A stretch of DNA of 64,000 bases from NCBI GenBank assembly GCA_037074615.1, contig CM073560.1, positions 1,805,501 through 1,869,500 on the forward strand. Direction: 5' to 3'. The notes under the pieces were generated by a model. That model had not been told where the DNA came from. It saw nothing but the letters and a program-made list of their open reading frames with translations, and made no database searches. The stretch comes from Leucaena leucocephala. Its lineage: Eukaryota; Streptophyta; Magnoliopsida; Fabales; Fabaceae. Both the position numbers and the translations under genes were made by a program. This document shows, piece after piece, positions 13,086 to 24,201 of this stretch (positions are counted from its first letter, which is position 1; every line of letters starts with the position of its first letter).

Positions 13086-15572
13086 ATGGGAAGATTATCG
13101 TTCTTCTCTCTTCTTCTTCTTGCTCTTCTTCATCTCCTCAAATCGGCCATTTCTGTTCATGAGCAAGCTTTACCAACTCCACCATTGCCGATTCTACCCC
13201 TCCCATCATATTCTCAGTTAAAATGGCAACAAAGAGAGATTATCATGTTTCTCCACTTCGGCGTAAACACCTTCACGGACAGAGAATGGGGAGACGGCCA
13301 TGAAAGCCCACTAATCTTCAACCCTTCAGGCCTCAATGCGGGCCAGTGGGCCACCGTGGCCGCAGAGGCCGGAGTTTCCTTGATGATTCTCACAGCGAAA
13401 CACCATGACGGGTTTTGCCTGTGGCCTTCAAAGTACACTGACCATTCTGTAATCGGAAGCCCCTGGAAAAATGGGAAAGGAGACGTTGTGAGTGAGTTTG
13501 TGAATGCAACTTCATCAAAAGGAATAGACGCAGGGCTTTATCTTTCTCCTTGGGATCGGCATGACTCTAGATATGGACATGATATACCTTACAATGAATA
13601 CTATTTAGCTCAGCTTCAAGAACTGCTAAATAAGTATGAGTCCCTTTAATTTAATTATCTGTTTCTGTGAAGAACTGATCAGATTCTGGAAAAAGTTTAA
13701 GGTGTTATTATACTATGAACGATTGGTGTTTGATTATATGCGCAGATATGGAGAAGTGAGGGAGATATGGTTTGATGGAGCGAAGGATCCAAAGGCACAG
13801 AATGTGACGTATTACTTCACAGAATGGTTCTCAATGGTGAAAGAGTTGCAGAAATCCATTAACATATTTTCAGATGCAGGTCCTGATGTGAGGTGGGTGG
13901 GAGATGAACAAGGCTATGCATCAGACACGTGTTGGTCTCTTATCAACCGAACTTCTCTTTCCATTGGAAATCCTGATATCACCCAGTAAGTTCAACTTCC
14001 AAGCCAAGCATTAATCATTTTTCATATATATTTGCTATGCAGTTAACAACGTAACTCTATGACATATAACTATAAGAACAGTTTTGATGCATTTAAATCC
14101 AATGAAACCAAAATGCCTTTGAGATTATTTCACTTTGAAGATAAGAAACTAACGATAACTTATTACATACTTGATAGGCAAGTAAAGTTATGGGAAATTA
14201 ATCTTTTTTATCCTTATAATTTTAATTTAGTTGGAATGTTAATCTTTAAATTTTAACTCAGTGTAATTTACTCCGTATAATTTTAACTCGTTGTAATTCT
14301 ATTTTTGAACTTCGACTTAATTCCTATAATTTAACCATTTAAAATACTAGTCCCTATATTTTAAAAAAATAAAATTATATATTTTATGAAGTTTAGGGAC
14401 ATTGGATGCGCTAGTAAGGAGGATAGAGCAAATAGTATAGAGTCTTCTAAAAAGGGGTAAAAGAAAATTGTAAAGAACACTCAATGAAGAGCCGATAAAA
14501 CACAATGAAGTTGTGTAATCTATATCATTAATTTCACATAGTAGGATAATGCTTGCTCCTATTGTTGTCGTGTGAAGTTTAAAAACTAAAGTTTTAAATA
14601 GTTAAAAATATAGGGATTAAATTATAAGGAGTTAAAGTTTAGGGACTGAGTTTCAATCGAGTCAAAATTATAAAGACTGAGTTGCAATAAGTTAAAGTTT
14701 AAGGATCGAGTTTAAGTCGAATCAAAACTATAGAAACTAAAAAATTAATTTTCCCTAAAGTTACCATCTATGATTGTTCATGATTAATATTGTAAACACT
14801 GATTAATTTGTTTGTGATGATCATATATTGGTGTAGGTACCTAAACACAGGTGATCCGAAAGGAACGGACTGGGTTCCTGCAGAATGTGATGTATCGATA
14901 CGACCAGGATGGTTTTGGCATAAGTCAGAATCACCAAAAAGCCTAAATGAACTACTCGATATTTACTACAACTCAGTTGGCAGAAACTGCTTATTACTTC
15001 TCAACGTGCCTCCCAACATAACAGGGCTAATATCTGACCTTGATGCTCAAAGGTTGAAGCAGTTTCGGAGTGCAATCACCACAATTTTCCAGAAGAACAT
15101 AGCAGAAGAAGAAGACTTCACTGTTACAGTAAGCAGTCAAAGAGGAGGAAAACAAGGTGGTTTTGGACCAGAAAACATGATAGACAGTGACCATTTGTGG
15201 ACATACTGGGCTCCTGAAGAAGAAAAAGAAGGAAGAGGAAGGGAGCATTGGGTTGAGATAAGAGGGGAGAACAATGGGAGTGTGAGATTCAATGTGGTGA
15301 GGGTGCAGGAAGCGATAGGACTTGGTCAGAGGATCCAAGGGCATGAGATCTATGTGGATGGTGAAATGTTGATCAGAGGGACCACCGTGGGTTACAAGAG
15401 GCTTCATAGGCTTGAAGGTGGTGTGTTGGATGCTAGTGTTGTGAGGATCAGAATCACTGAGTCCAGAGGATTGCCTCTCATTTCCTCTATTGGTCTCCAT
15501 TTTGATCCTTTCTGGCACTCTAAGTTCACTGGTTTCAATGTTTCAAGAAACAGTGATAAACAAGTAATATGA
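13086..15572 (+). CDS. Alpha-L-fucosidase 1, plant GH29
   Basis: Secreted glycoside hydrolase of family 29 that removes alpha-linked fucose from glycans; plant homologues act in the apoplast. Three exons, 13086-13633, 13746-13985 and 14837-15572 (1,524 nt, 507 aa), very close to the length I recall for the Arabidopsis enzyme. Residues 1-23 form a signal peptide with a Leu-rich core. The GH29 barrel includes FLHFGVNTFTDREWG, ILTAKHHDGFCLWPS and LSPWDRH. EIWFDGAK contains the predicted catalytic nucleophile Asp193. The segment YLNTGDPKGTDWVPAECD through NCLLLLNVPPN matches the end of the barrel. The last 170 residues look like a C-terminal carbohydrate-binding-type beta domain. Intron 2 carries a 564-bp Mutator-like element. 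All splice sites are GT-AG and the frame is intact. Confidence 0.96.
14192..14755. mobile_element. Mutator-like MITE with long inverted repeats in fucosidase intron 2
   Basis: A 564-bp element with arms of roughly 190-200 bp that are imperfect inverted complements: left gggaaattaatc..., right ...aattaattttccc. Each arm contains several copies of a phrase like ccctataattttaactc. It is flanked by near-identical 9-bp sequences, taaagttat (14183-14191) and taaagttac (14756-14764). A 9-bp duplication and long terminal inverted repeats are the hallmarks of Mutator-like elements. There is no coding capacity. Confidence 0.8.
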
Positions 15573-16371
15573 AGCTTCTCAAGTATACAGTATACATGTT
15601 AATTTATTATATGAAACAAGTGGGTTCCGCTTACCTACATTTTAACTCAATTATGTTACTTCTATGATATATAGAAATAGAGGTTGAATAATCAGCAGAT
15701 AGAAGTAAAATGATTGGGGAAGGGGCAGTAATTCATGACATTGAGATTAAGATGATGCAGCAGATCAGGGATCACTATTTTGTTTCATGATGGAGAGTTA
15801 AGTAACAATAAATAAAATTCAGGTTTGCGGTCGGTGGTTGCTAGCTAAATCCTATCATTTTTTTTAATGAATAAATTATTGAAATTATCATTAAAACAAA
15901 AATATATTCAAGAGAATATGAGAATAATTAAGTGAATGATTCACCATGTAAAGAGTGGTAATTTTTTTACGCCTCCTTCTAGGATAAAAGCAACTCGATT
16001 AAATAAATATATTTCTATATATTGACTCATTTTGTCTCACCACATAAAATGCATAATTTATTTTTAAAATTGATCTGAAGGACGTATTATAAAAATATTA
16101 TTCCCTCCTGTCCTTAAAGGTAAGAGTTAGTTGATTTTTTTTATAGATTAAGGAAGTTAAATAAATTAGTTAATTATGACTAAATATAATCCTTCAAGAT
16201 GAATTCATATTATATATTTTTTAATCTACCCAAATTAGTCAACTAATTTTTATATTAGTTATAATTAATTAATTTAATTAACTTTCTTAATCTATCTAAT
16301 AAAAATTAATTGCTCTTATATACTTATATATTAAGGACAGGAAGAGTAACAACCATTGAATAATTATGCTT
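15573..16371. other. Intergenic, fucosidase 3' to P450 3'
   Basis: Convergent spacer of 0.8 kb. It holds both 3' UTRs and a Stowaway-like MITE that ends 25 bp from the P450 stop codon. Nothing else is seen. Confidence 0.6.
16101..16346. mobile_element. Stowaway-like MITE (Tc1/mariner type)
   Basis: A 246-bp inverted-repeat element. The left end ttccctcctgtcctt and the complement of the right end (ctcttcctgtcctt) match the plant Stowaway terminal consensus type, ctccctcc followed by gtcc. It is flanked by TA dinucleotides (16099-16100 and 16347-16348). Arms of roughly 80 bp pair with each other. It lies in the expected 3' UTR of the minus-strand P450 gene. Confidence 0.75.
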
Positions 16372-19300
16372 CTATCTGTGAGAAGCAAGGACATGAAGAC
16401 CACCATCAAGTTGTAAACTAATCATGATCCTGTGTTTTGCTGATTGCTTTTCATCTTCCAGTTTCAATTTGAAGCAACCCAAAAGAACCGCAGCAAATAT
16501 CTTCATCTGTCTGTATGAAAACTCCTTTCCCAGGCAAATTCTTGGACCTGCCTGTTCATCACATCGTCAACATTCAACGACAACAACGTCTCAAGATCTT
16601 AAACTTAAAGACACACAAGTTTTAATAATTTCATCAGCAACAACAACAATAATAAGTTTTATCCCACTAGGTGATGTCGACTATATAGATAGCACGACAC
16701 CATTATACTCTATCAAAAACTAAATATTTGGATAAATTATTAATCAAGAGGTCCCACTCAATAAACTCATTGAATATTCTCTTTAATTTTCCCCTGCTTA
16801 GTGAACTTTTTGTAATAACGAACAGAAATATTTTGTCTTACCTGGAAGGCGGTGAACTTGAAAGAGCTCTCATGCTGGAAAATTCCATTATGATCAATCC
16901 ATCTCTCAGGCTTAAATAACTCAGCATCATCACCCCATAAGTACTTCATCCTTCCCATGGCATAAGGGCTGAACACCATTAGATCACCTTTCCTCACATT
17001 AAATCCATCTGGCAATATGTCATCTGAGAAACAGTACTTGCCTTCCTGTAACACCAACATTAATCTTATCAAACAACCATGAAAACACAAACATGTCTAT
17101 CAGAATAGCAATGTCAGACACTAAGATCATATGTACAGACACATCTCAATTCTTCCAATTTACACAGAGGAAGTGAGTCATATATATTAGGGAGAATTTC
17201 ACTTTAATCCCCGAAGATGTGACTTTATTTCACTTAAGGACCAAAATATTCTAAAATTACACCGCTGTTCCTAAGGACCAAAGTGAAATTTTGTTTTGAT
17301 ATTAAACGACCAAAATGCCCTCCGTTCATTATCCGGCTCAAATCATATATACACAGAGAAAGTTATTCATATACATTATCCGATTCTACTGAGTCATTCT
17401 CTCTTCAACTTCATGATTATAGAGGATTCAGTTCACATAAGCTACAGTATCATGGTATTGGTACTTATGTCATGTCCCTTATATGTATGTCCATATTTTG
17501 TAGTTGAAGGAAAAAGTTGAAACTCATTACAAAGGTACTTACTATTGGAACTGATGGGTAGAGCCTTAGTGTTTCAGTTAAAGCTGCTTGCAGATACGGC
17601 ATTTTTTCAAGGGCATTTTCAGTTATTCTAGTTGCAAGTTCTTCAGAGGTTACGCGACCACCTCGTACTTTTGTTGCCTCCCAGATTTCTTGTGCAATCT
17701 TTTCCTGTATATGGGGATGCTTGCAGAGCAGGTAAACAAACCAGGTCAGAGTGCTTCCTGTTGTGTCTTTCCCAGCTATGATGAAACTCAGGATGACGTC
17801 TTTAAGATATTTTGGATCTGTCTCTGTCAGTTCTATAAACCTAGTCAAGATATCACCTTTCATTACCTGTCAAACATATTTTCTGCCATTAAATTGATTC
17901 TTCGCTTTGCATGAACATTTAGTTAGAGAGAAAAAGTTGTACTCACAGGAGAATCATCATGTAGCTTCTGGACTTGCTGAATCTTGGTTCTGATTACTTT
18001 ATGCACAAACTGGTCTACTAATCTTATATTGTTTCTAAGTACTGCTTCTGATCCTATGTTCAGGAGTCGCTTGATCTTCCAGAAAATGTCAACATATCTA
18101 TACATAATAACTGTGCTTGCTTCATCAAAGGCATTGGAGAACCTGGTACCTTCTTCATAGGTTCCACACAAGGTGTCTAGTTCTACACCAAGCACAACCT
18201 TAAATACTGAATCTAAAGCTGACTTCTTGAACAAATCCTGCATTCCAATGAACAATAAGGTAGGACTTGAAGCCTCTTTGGTTTCAGTGGTTGAAAATCT
18301 ATATACAGAAAAGGGAATGTTAATCTCAACACTAGTGAAGGAGGTTAGCACTCTCCACCTTTGCTTCTTCAACTAAACTATCTTTATTTTATCATTGAAA
18401 GGCAAAGTAACAGTATGCAAAAAAAAATTATGCTAAGGATAAAATTGAGGAAAATTGGTGAAAAATTCCTATTTGAAAATTAGCCTGGTTTTATGGCCTA
18501 GTGGCATGAAAGCTTCTTTGTAAGTAGGAGGTCACAGGTTCGATTACCCTTATAACCTCAAGTCATAGTACTTGCCCTTTTAATTAAAAAAAGTTATTAG
18601 TTAGAAGGATTTAAGTTCAAATACCAGTCTATATATAAATTTTTCATTGTACCAGTACTTTCTGTGTATAAAAACATAGTTTTTTCTAAAACAAAGACTT
18701 TTCATCGATTTTTCTTTAAAAAAAATGGCATTTATTGTATTTCACTAAATAATTTCTTACTTGCAGCTCAATAGTGTTGTTTGAAATTGCAGCTTCTGAG
18801 ACTATCCCTGCAAGCTTTACTGCATTGATTCTAAACACTGAACTGCTGAAGTCTTTGAGTAATCTGGTGGAGAATTGATGGCTTGCGGCCTTCCTCTGAT
18901 GTTTCCACTTCATTCCATCCACTGCGAATATGCCATCACCGAGAAGATCGCTCAATACACTATGGTGATACCAACCCTGCAATAACATGTGGAAACCTTT
19001 TATTCTCTTTTATTTATAGACCTTCATTTTGATCACATTGTTCCAAGGTCAAGCAAGTCTTACGGTTGCTAAAAGCACTTTTTTGTCCCCATGGTTTCAT
19101 AGCAAATTAGCCAAACACCCATTAAAACTCAAATGGTGTTATGGGGATACTGACTATATCTCTATTGATTAGACCAACATATTTTTTTTGGGTAAAGGAG
19201 AATCTATCATTAAATCATCAAGAAGTAAGAGAAAAAAAGTATACAGGCAAACCAATTTAATATTTACAAAACTCACTTTTATCCCAACTAACTTTTGAAA

Positions 19301-19909
19301 ATTAAAATTGAGATAAAAATTAATTAGTGTAATATGATTTATGTTTAGATAAATTTTTATAAAAAGTTAGTTTGATGAAAAAAAATTTAGATGATATATT
19401 GAAAAGTCAATTTTAAATAGTAGGAAAAAGGTCAAAAGTTAGAAAAGTTATTTTCCCCTAAACCCATCCCAAACATGATTTTGGCCTAAATTGGCTTTAC
19501 GAGCTTCAAAAGTCAACCCAAGCCTGAGTTTTGACCACACAATTTTAAGCTCACAGAATAGCACAAGAGAAAGTTGGATCATTTACTTCAAGAAATTAAA
19601 TACCTTGCCGTAGTTTGCAAAGTTTCCAGAGAGAAAGTGCTCAATATTAACTGGATCTGCCGTGTACACTGCAGATCTCAAGAAGTTAAGCATTCTGTAA
19701 GTTTTCCTCTGTTTTGTGAGCTCAGTGATGAAATCCAGCATCCTGTGATAGTTGAAAAGACTGTCCAATATAGTGCCAGCAACTGGGTGGTATCTTTTTC
19801 TCTTGTTAGAAAATCTGCTTCCATGGATTTTGATTACAACAGAAGCAGCAGCAAAACTTAGAGTCACCAGTGCCAAAAGCAGAGTGCTCGGAGCAAAGAG
19901 ATGATCCAT
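16372..19909 (-). CDS. Cytochrome P450, CYP704-like, tandem copy A
   Basis: Heme monooxygenase of the CYP86 clan; CYP704 members typically hydroxylate fatty acids at the endoplasmic reticulum. Six exons: 19604-19909, 18761-18976, 17947-18237, 17543-17866, 16842-17045 and 16372-16551 (1,521 nt, 506 aa). The N terminus has a membrane anchor (residues about 7-25). The I-helix AGKDTT starts at residue 302, ETLR of the K helix at 369, PERW follows, and AGPRICLG holds the heme-ligand Cys453. The reading frame is uninterrupted with GT-AG introns. The first four exons have exactly the same lengths as in copy B. Copy A differs by an additional 290-bp intron exactly before AGPRICLG, which contains LINE-derived sequence. 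Introns 2 and 4 are also expanded by short repeats. The start was chosen at MDHLFAP to match copy B; an in-frame ATG 108 bp upstream exists. Confidence 0.92.
16638..16793 (-). mobile_element. 3' fragment of RTE-like LINE in P450-A intron 5
   Basis: About 155 bp matches the 3' end of the LINE at 32922-33951, including the shared phrase ctatcaaaaactaaat and the terminal (TTG)n tract (here caacaacaacaat on the plus strand). The two copies differ mainly by C-to-T and G-to-A changes, so this is an older, decayed copy. I found no clear target-site duplication. Its position inside an intron that copy B lacks is discussed in the findings. Confidence 0.85.
17191..17299. mobile_element. Short foldback MITE-like element in P450-A intron 4
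   Basis: The left arm gagaatttcactttaatcc and the complement of the right arm (aaaatttcactttggtcc) match over about 20 bp, with further loose pairing inward. Intron 4 of copy A is 497 bp against 86 bp in copy B, and this element explains part of the expansion. A similar arm phrase occurs in the element at 56580-56738. Confidence 0.45.
18486..18560 (+). mobile_element. tRNA-derived SINE remnant in P450-A intron 2
   Basis: A sequence matching an RNA polymerase III A box (tggcctagtggc, 18494-18505) is followed 31 bp later by a B box (ggttcgattac, 18537-18547). This spacing is normal for a tRNA-like SINE head. It cannot be a functional tRNA because no cloverleaf closes around it. It sits antisense to the P450 gene. 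The downstream limit is unclear; the sequence to about 18670 may belong to it. Confidence 0.65.
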
Positions 19910-20747
19910 TACAGAGATGAGGCAAGAAAGCAGAGTCAAAGATGCTATTTCATCCTCTGAAACTGATTCTTTTTTTGAATGGGACCACATTGTGACCTTA
20001 AAATTAGGAATTAACACGTTCTCTGAAATTGATTCTTTTTTTAATCAAATACGAGGTAGCTTAGATTAGGCACCTATCAGCCAAATAAGAGGTGGCTTTG
20101 AAAGATCCAAAAGTCAGTTTAAGCCTCGCAACTGCATCCCTAAAGAGCAATCACTGAATCTAGCTGCAATGATTTTTCTTCTTCTTTTTTTCTGGCGTCA
20201 ATGTTGTCCATTTATAAGCGATAAACGAAAGAAACATGAAGAACTTCATTCTGAACGTATTTATAGTCAGTAGAAGGCCCTCAATACACACTCAAGTTCG
20301 ATTATCGACACTAATCAATTTTGCTTCCAATAACTAAAAATTTTCTCATCTCACCATTGATGAATGTTTTCTGATTTTTCTGCTTTGATTTCATTCTCGG
20401 ATTCAGATTCTTTATTTTGGGAATATTTGCTACTTATACATGTCTGTAATATTCATCCTCACAACATGTAAAGAATATTAATTGAATATCTTGAAATTAT
20501 TTTTAATATCGTAACCACAAAGGATTCTCTACTGTATTTCACAAACGTAAATGACATGTCATCCATTATTCCTTCCCAAAGTCAATATAACAAATATAAT
20601 TATTACTGAGTTAATGACAATACAAGCATATGAAGAACTTTTAAGAAGGTTTATGTGCAATTTATTTAAATACCAATATGCTTTAAACAGTAGCTAGCAG
20701 CAAAGAAGCAACCAAAGAAAAGAAACTGAGGCTGGAAAATCAAAGCC
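19910..20747. other. Intergenic between the P450 copies (promoter of copy A)
   Basis: About 0.84 kb upstream of copy A and downstream of copy B. The motif tgggaccacattgt is shared with the upstream region of copy B near 23083, so the duplication included promoter sequence. Within this spacer, ctctgaaactgattctttt (19955) recurs as ctctgaaattgattctttt (20021), a local direct repeat. No other gene is seen. Confidence 0.65.
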
Positions 20748-22945
20748 TTATAATCTGTGAGAAGCAAGCACATGAAGACCACCATCAATTTGTAAAGTAA
20801 GCATGGCCATGTGTTTTGCTGATTGCTTTTCATCTGCCAGTTTCAGTTTGAAGCAACCCAAAAGAACTGCAGAAAATATCTTCATCTGTCTGTATGCAAA
20901 CTCCTTTCCCAGGCAAAGTCTTGGTCCTGCCTGGAAGGCAGTGAGCTTGAAAGGGCTTTCTTGCTGGAAAACTCCGTTATCATCAAACCATCTCTCTGGC
21001 TTAAATAACTCAGCATCATCACCCCATAAGTACATCATCCTTCCCATGGCATAAGGGCAGAACACCATTAGATCTCCTTTCCTCACATTAAATCCATCTG
21101 GCAATATGTCATCTGAAAAACAGTACTTCCCTTCCTGTAACACCAACATAAATCTCATCAAACAAATACTATGAAACACCAACGTTTCAATGAGAAACAA
21201 TGTTAACGTATCTTTATTACCAGTGGAATTGCTGGGTAGAGCCTTAGTGTTTCGGTTAGAGCTGCGTGCAGATACTGCATTTTTTCAAGGGCATCTTCAG
21301 TTACTCTAGCTGCGAGTTCTTCAGCGGTTACGCCGCCTCCTTGTACTTTTGTTGCTTCCCAGATTTCTTGTGCAATCTTTTCCTGTATATGGGGATGCTT
21401 GCAGAGCAGGTAAACAAACCAGGAAAGAGTGCCTCCTGTCGTGTCTTTCCCAGCAATGATGAAACTCAGGATGATGTCTTTAAGATATTTTGGATCGGTC
21501 TCTTTCAGTTTTATAAACCTTGACAGCATATCACCATTCACCACCTGTTAAAAATATATTCAAATAATAATATTTGAAACTTCCACTGTAGCGATACTAA
21601 AGAAAGAACAATGCGAGCCGCATTTTAGTTAAAAGGAAAAGCTGTGCTAACATGAGAATCATCTTGTTGGTTTTGGACTTGCTGAATCTTGGTTCTGATT
21701 ACTTTATACACAAACCGGTCTACTACTCTTATGTTGTTTCTAAGTACTGCTTCTGATCCAATGTTCAGGAGTCGCTTGATCTTCCAGAAAAAGTCGACAT
21801 ATCTATATGAGATAATTGCACTTGCTTCGTCAAAAGCATTGGAGAACCGACTGCCTTCTTCATAGGTTCCACACATGGTGTCTAGTTCTACACCAAGCAC
21901 AACTTTAAATACTGAATCTAAAGCTGACTTCATGAACAAATCCTGCATGCCAATTACCAACAAGGTAAGACTTGAAGCCTCTTCGGTTTCAGTGGTTGGA
22001 AATGATGAAACAAAGGCGTTCCTATATTTCACTTAATAATTTCTTACTTGCAGCTCAATAGTGTTGTTTGAAGTTGCAGCTTCTGAGACTATCCCTACAA
22101 GCTTTACTGCATTGGTTCTAAACACTGAACAGCTGAAGTCTTTCAATAACCTGGTGGAGAATTGATAGCTTGCAGCCTTCCTCTGATGTTTCCACTTCAC
22201 TCCATCCACTGTGAATATACCATCACCCAGAAGATCGCTCAAAACACTATGGTGGTACCAACCCTGCAATAACAAGAAAGATGTATTTCAACTTTTAAGG
22301 ATTTATACCAAACACAAAGCAATTCTTCATATCCATGCATATCCCGACCAACTTCTTACAACTAAAAATTTGGAAATTGGGTTTCCTTGGGCTGTTGAAT
22401 TCTTCAATATCTAACCCAAACTTGAGTTTTTTTTTTGTTGGTTTACTTTTTATTTAAAAAAAGTTTAGATGGATTGAGTCTCATTCTTAACAATTAAGAT
22501 TAAACATACCCTCACTTGTATAGACCATATCTTTTCTTATTAGACCCACATCTATTGACAACCTAACCTCACACAATTTTAAGCACATAGGATATAGCAT
22601 GAGAGAAATATGGATCATTTAATTAAAGAAATTAAGTACCTTGCCGTAGTTTGAGAAGTTTCCAGAGAGGAAGTGCTCAATATTAACTGGATCTGCAGTG
22701 TAAACCTCAGCTCTCAAGAAGCTAAGCATCCTGTAAGTTTTCCTCTGTCTTGTGAGCTCAATGATGAAATCCAGCAGCCTGTGAAAGTTTAAAAGATGGT
22801 CCAAAACAGTGCCAGCAACCGGGTGGTATCTTCTTCTCTTGTCAGAAAATCTACTGCCATGGATTTTGATTGCAGCAGCAGCAGCGAAGCAGAGAGTCAC
22901 CAGTGCTAAAAGCAGAGGGCTCATACCAAAGAGATAATGATCCAT
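20748..22945 (-). CDS. Cytochrome P450, CYP704-like, tandem copy B
   Basis: Paralogue of copy A in the same orientation, 838 bp away. Five exons: 22640-22945, 22048-22263, 21652-21942, 21221-21544 and 20748-21134 (1,524 nt, 507 aa). Landmarks are an N-terminal hydrophobic anchor (residues about 9-25), AGKDTT from residue 302, ETLR at 369, PERW at residues 425-428, and FQAGPRLCLG with the heme-ligand Cys453. The region from EGKYCF to the stop is one continuous exon of 387 nt, whereas copy A splits it with an intron after FTAFQ. Introns are short (376, 105, 107 and 86 bp). The frame is intact. Likely fatty-acid hydroxylase activity is inferred from the family only. Confidence 0.94.
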
Positions 22946-24201
22946 TACAGAAATGAAACTACAAAGTAAGAGACCAAGACACTAACTACTATTTCATATA
23001 TCAATATGAGCACAGCAGGTTAGAGTTAAAAAGGATTTAACATGTTGAAAATAGAATTATTTGGAACCTCCATGGGACCACATTGTAACCTTGTAATCAA
23101 TAACCCTGTAGGTCTGTGAAGCTGATTTTTTACCCAGAATACAAGGTAGGTTAGACACCTAACACCAATCAAACGTGCGGAAGCAAAGTGTCTTCGCATG
23201 AACTAACGTGTCCCTGTTTGCAGCAATCTTACTGCTAGCACTGAGTCAGCTCCAAGATGTAACGCAAGAGGGACTGCAGCAGATAGAAGTATCTTTGGTA
23301 GCAGACTTCAGTGCAACACACAAAGGCATATAATTAACAAATTAATTTGAAGGAGATTAAATCTTTGGCCAAAAACAAAAATACTTCTTGCTTCACGAGT
23401 GACGGAGAAGACTTGTGGCCCTTGTTTTTCTAAGAGAAGAAAAGAGCATGGACCAAGCTAGCAGATAAAATGACGTGTCACAATCACAATTGATTGGTTT
23501 ACCTTTCAAGTTTGGACTTTCTAGGCTAGGTACATGCATAATAAATTAATAATCATAACAATGTTGATTGATCGCATACTCTCTTCTTCCCAGCAATTGA
23601 TTACATACATTGAATTCACTAAATTATTGACTCATATTTTACACGTTTAAGATGAGTACGTTGTTTTCAATAATTTATGAATAATTATAACTTCAAAGAA
23701 TTTTGAATGAAAGATAAAGAAAATGTAGTGAGAGAAAATTACACTTAATAATAAAACAATTTTTTAAAATTGGCTAAGGATTTTGTCACGTAAAAGTACA
23801 AATAATAAAACTATAATAAATATGGATTATAATTTACTACGAAATATTAATTTTTATATGTCAAAGCTCAGATGTTGAACCAATATCAATCATCGATACT
23901 ATATTCTAGAGTTTCAAATAATTAAAACACCTCCATACCAATGATTTAAACCTCATAATATAATAAAAAATAAACAATTGGTGCACCAAACATCATGTAG
24001 TCTATTTGCAACTCTAGGCTATGCAAAACCACAATATAATATCCATATATGCATGCCTGCACATATATATATATATATATATTATCCGTGGGAGACCAAA
24101 TATAGGGCACAGGCACATGCTGCAATTGATTGTTGGACTATAGTACAGTGTACTATGCAGATCCTCCATGTAATCAACGAAGTGATGCTTATTACTGATT
24201 T
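22946..24201. other. Intergenic, P450-B promoter to PPR 3' end
   Basis: About 1.26 kb. The right part, upstream of copy B in the minus sense, contains the copy-A-like phrase gggaccacattgtaacctt near 23084. An (AT)n run of about 20 bp lies at 24062-24082. No coding exon is recognised. Confidence 0.6.

Noticed and set aside
15027..15518. 163-codon frame antisense to fucosidase exon 3
   Set aside because: Shadow of a strongly supported coding exon on the other strand.
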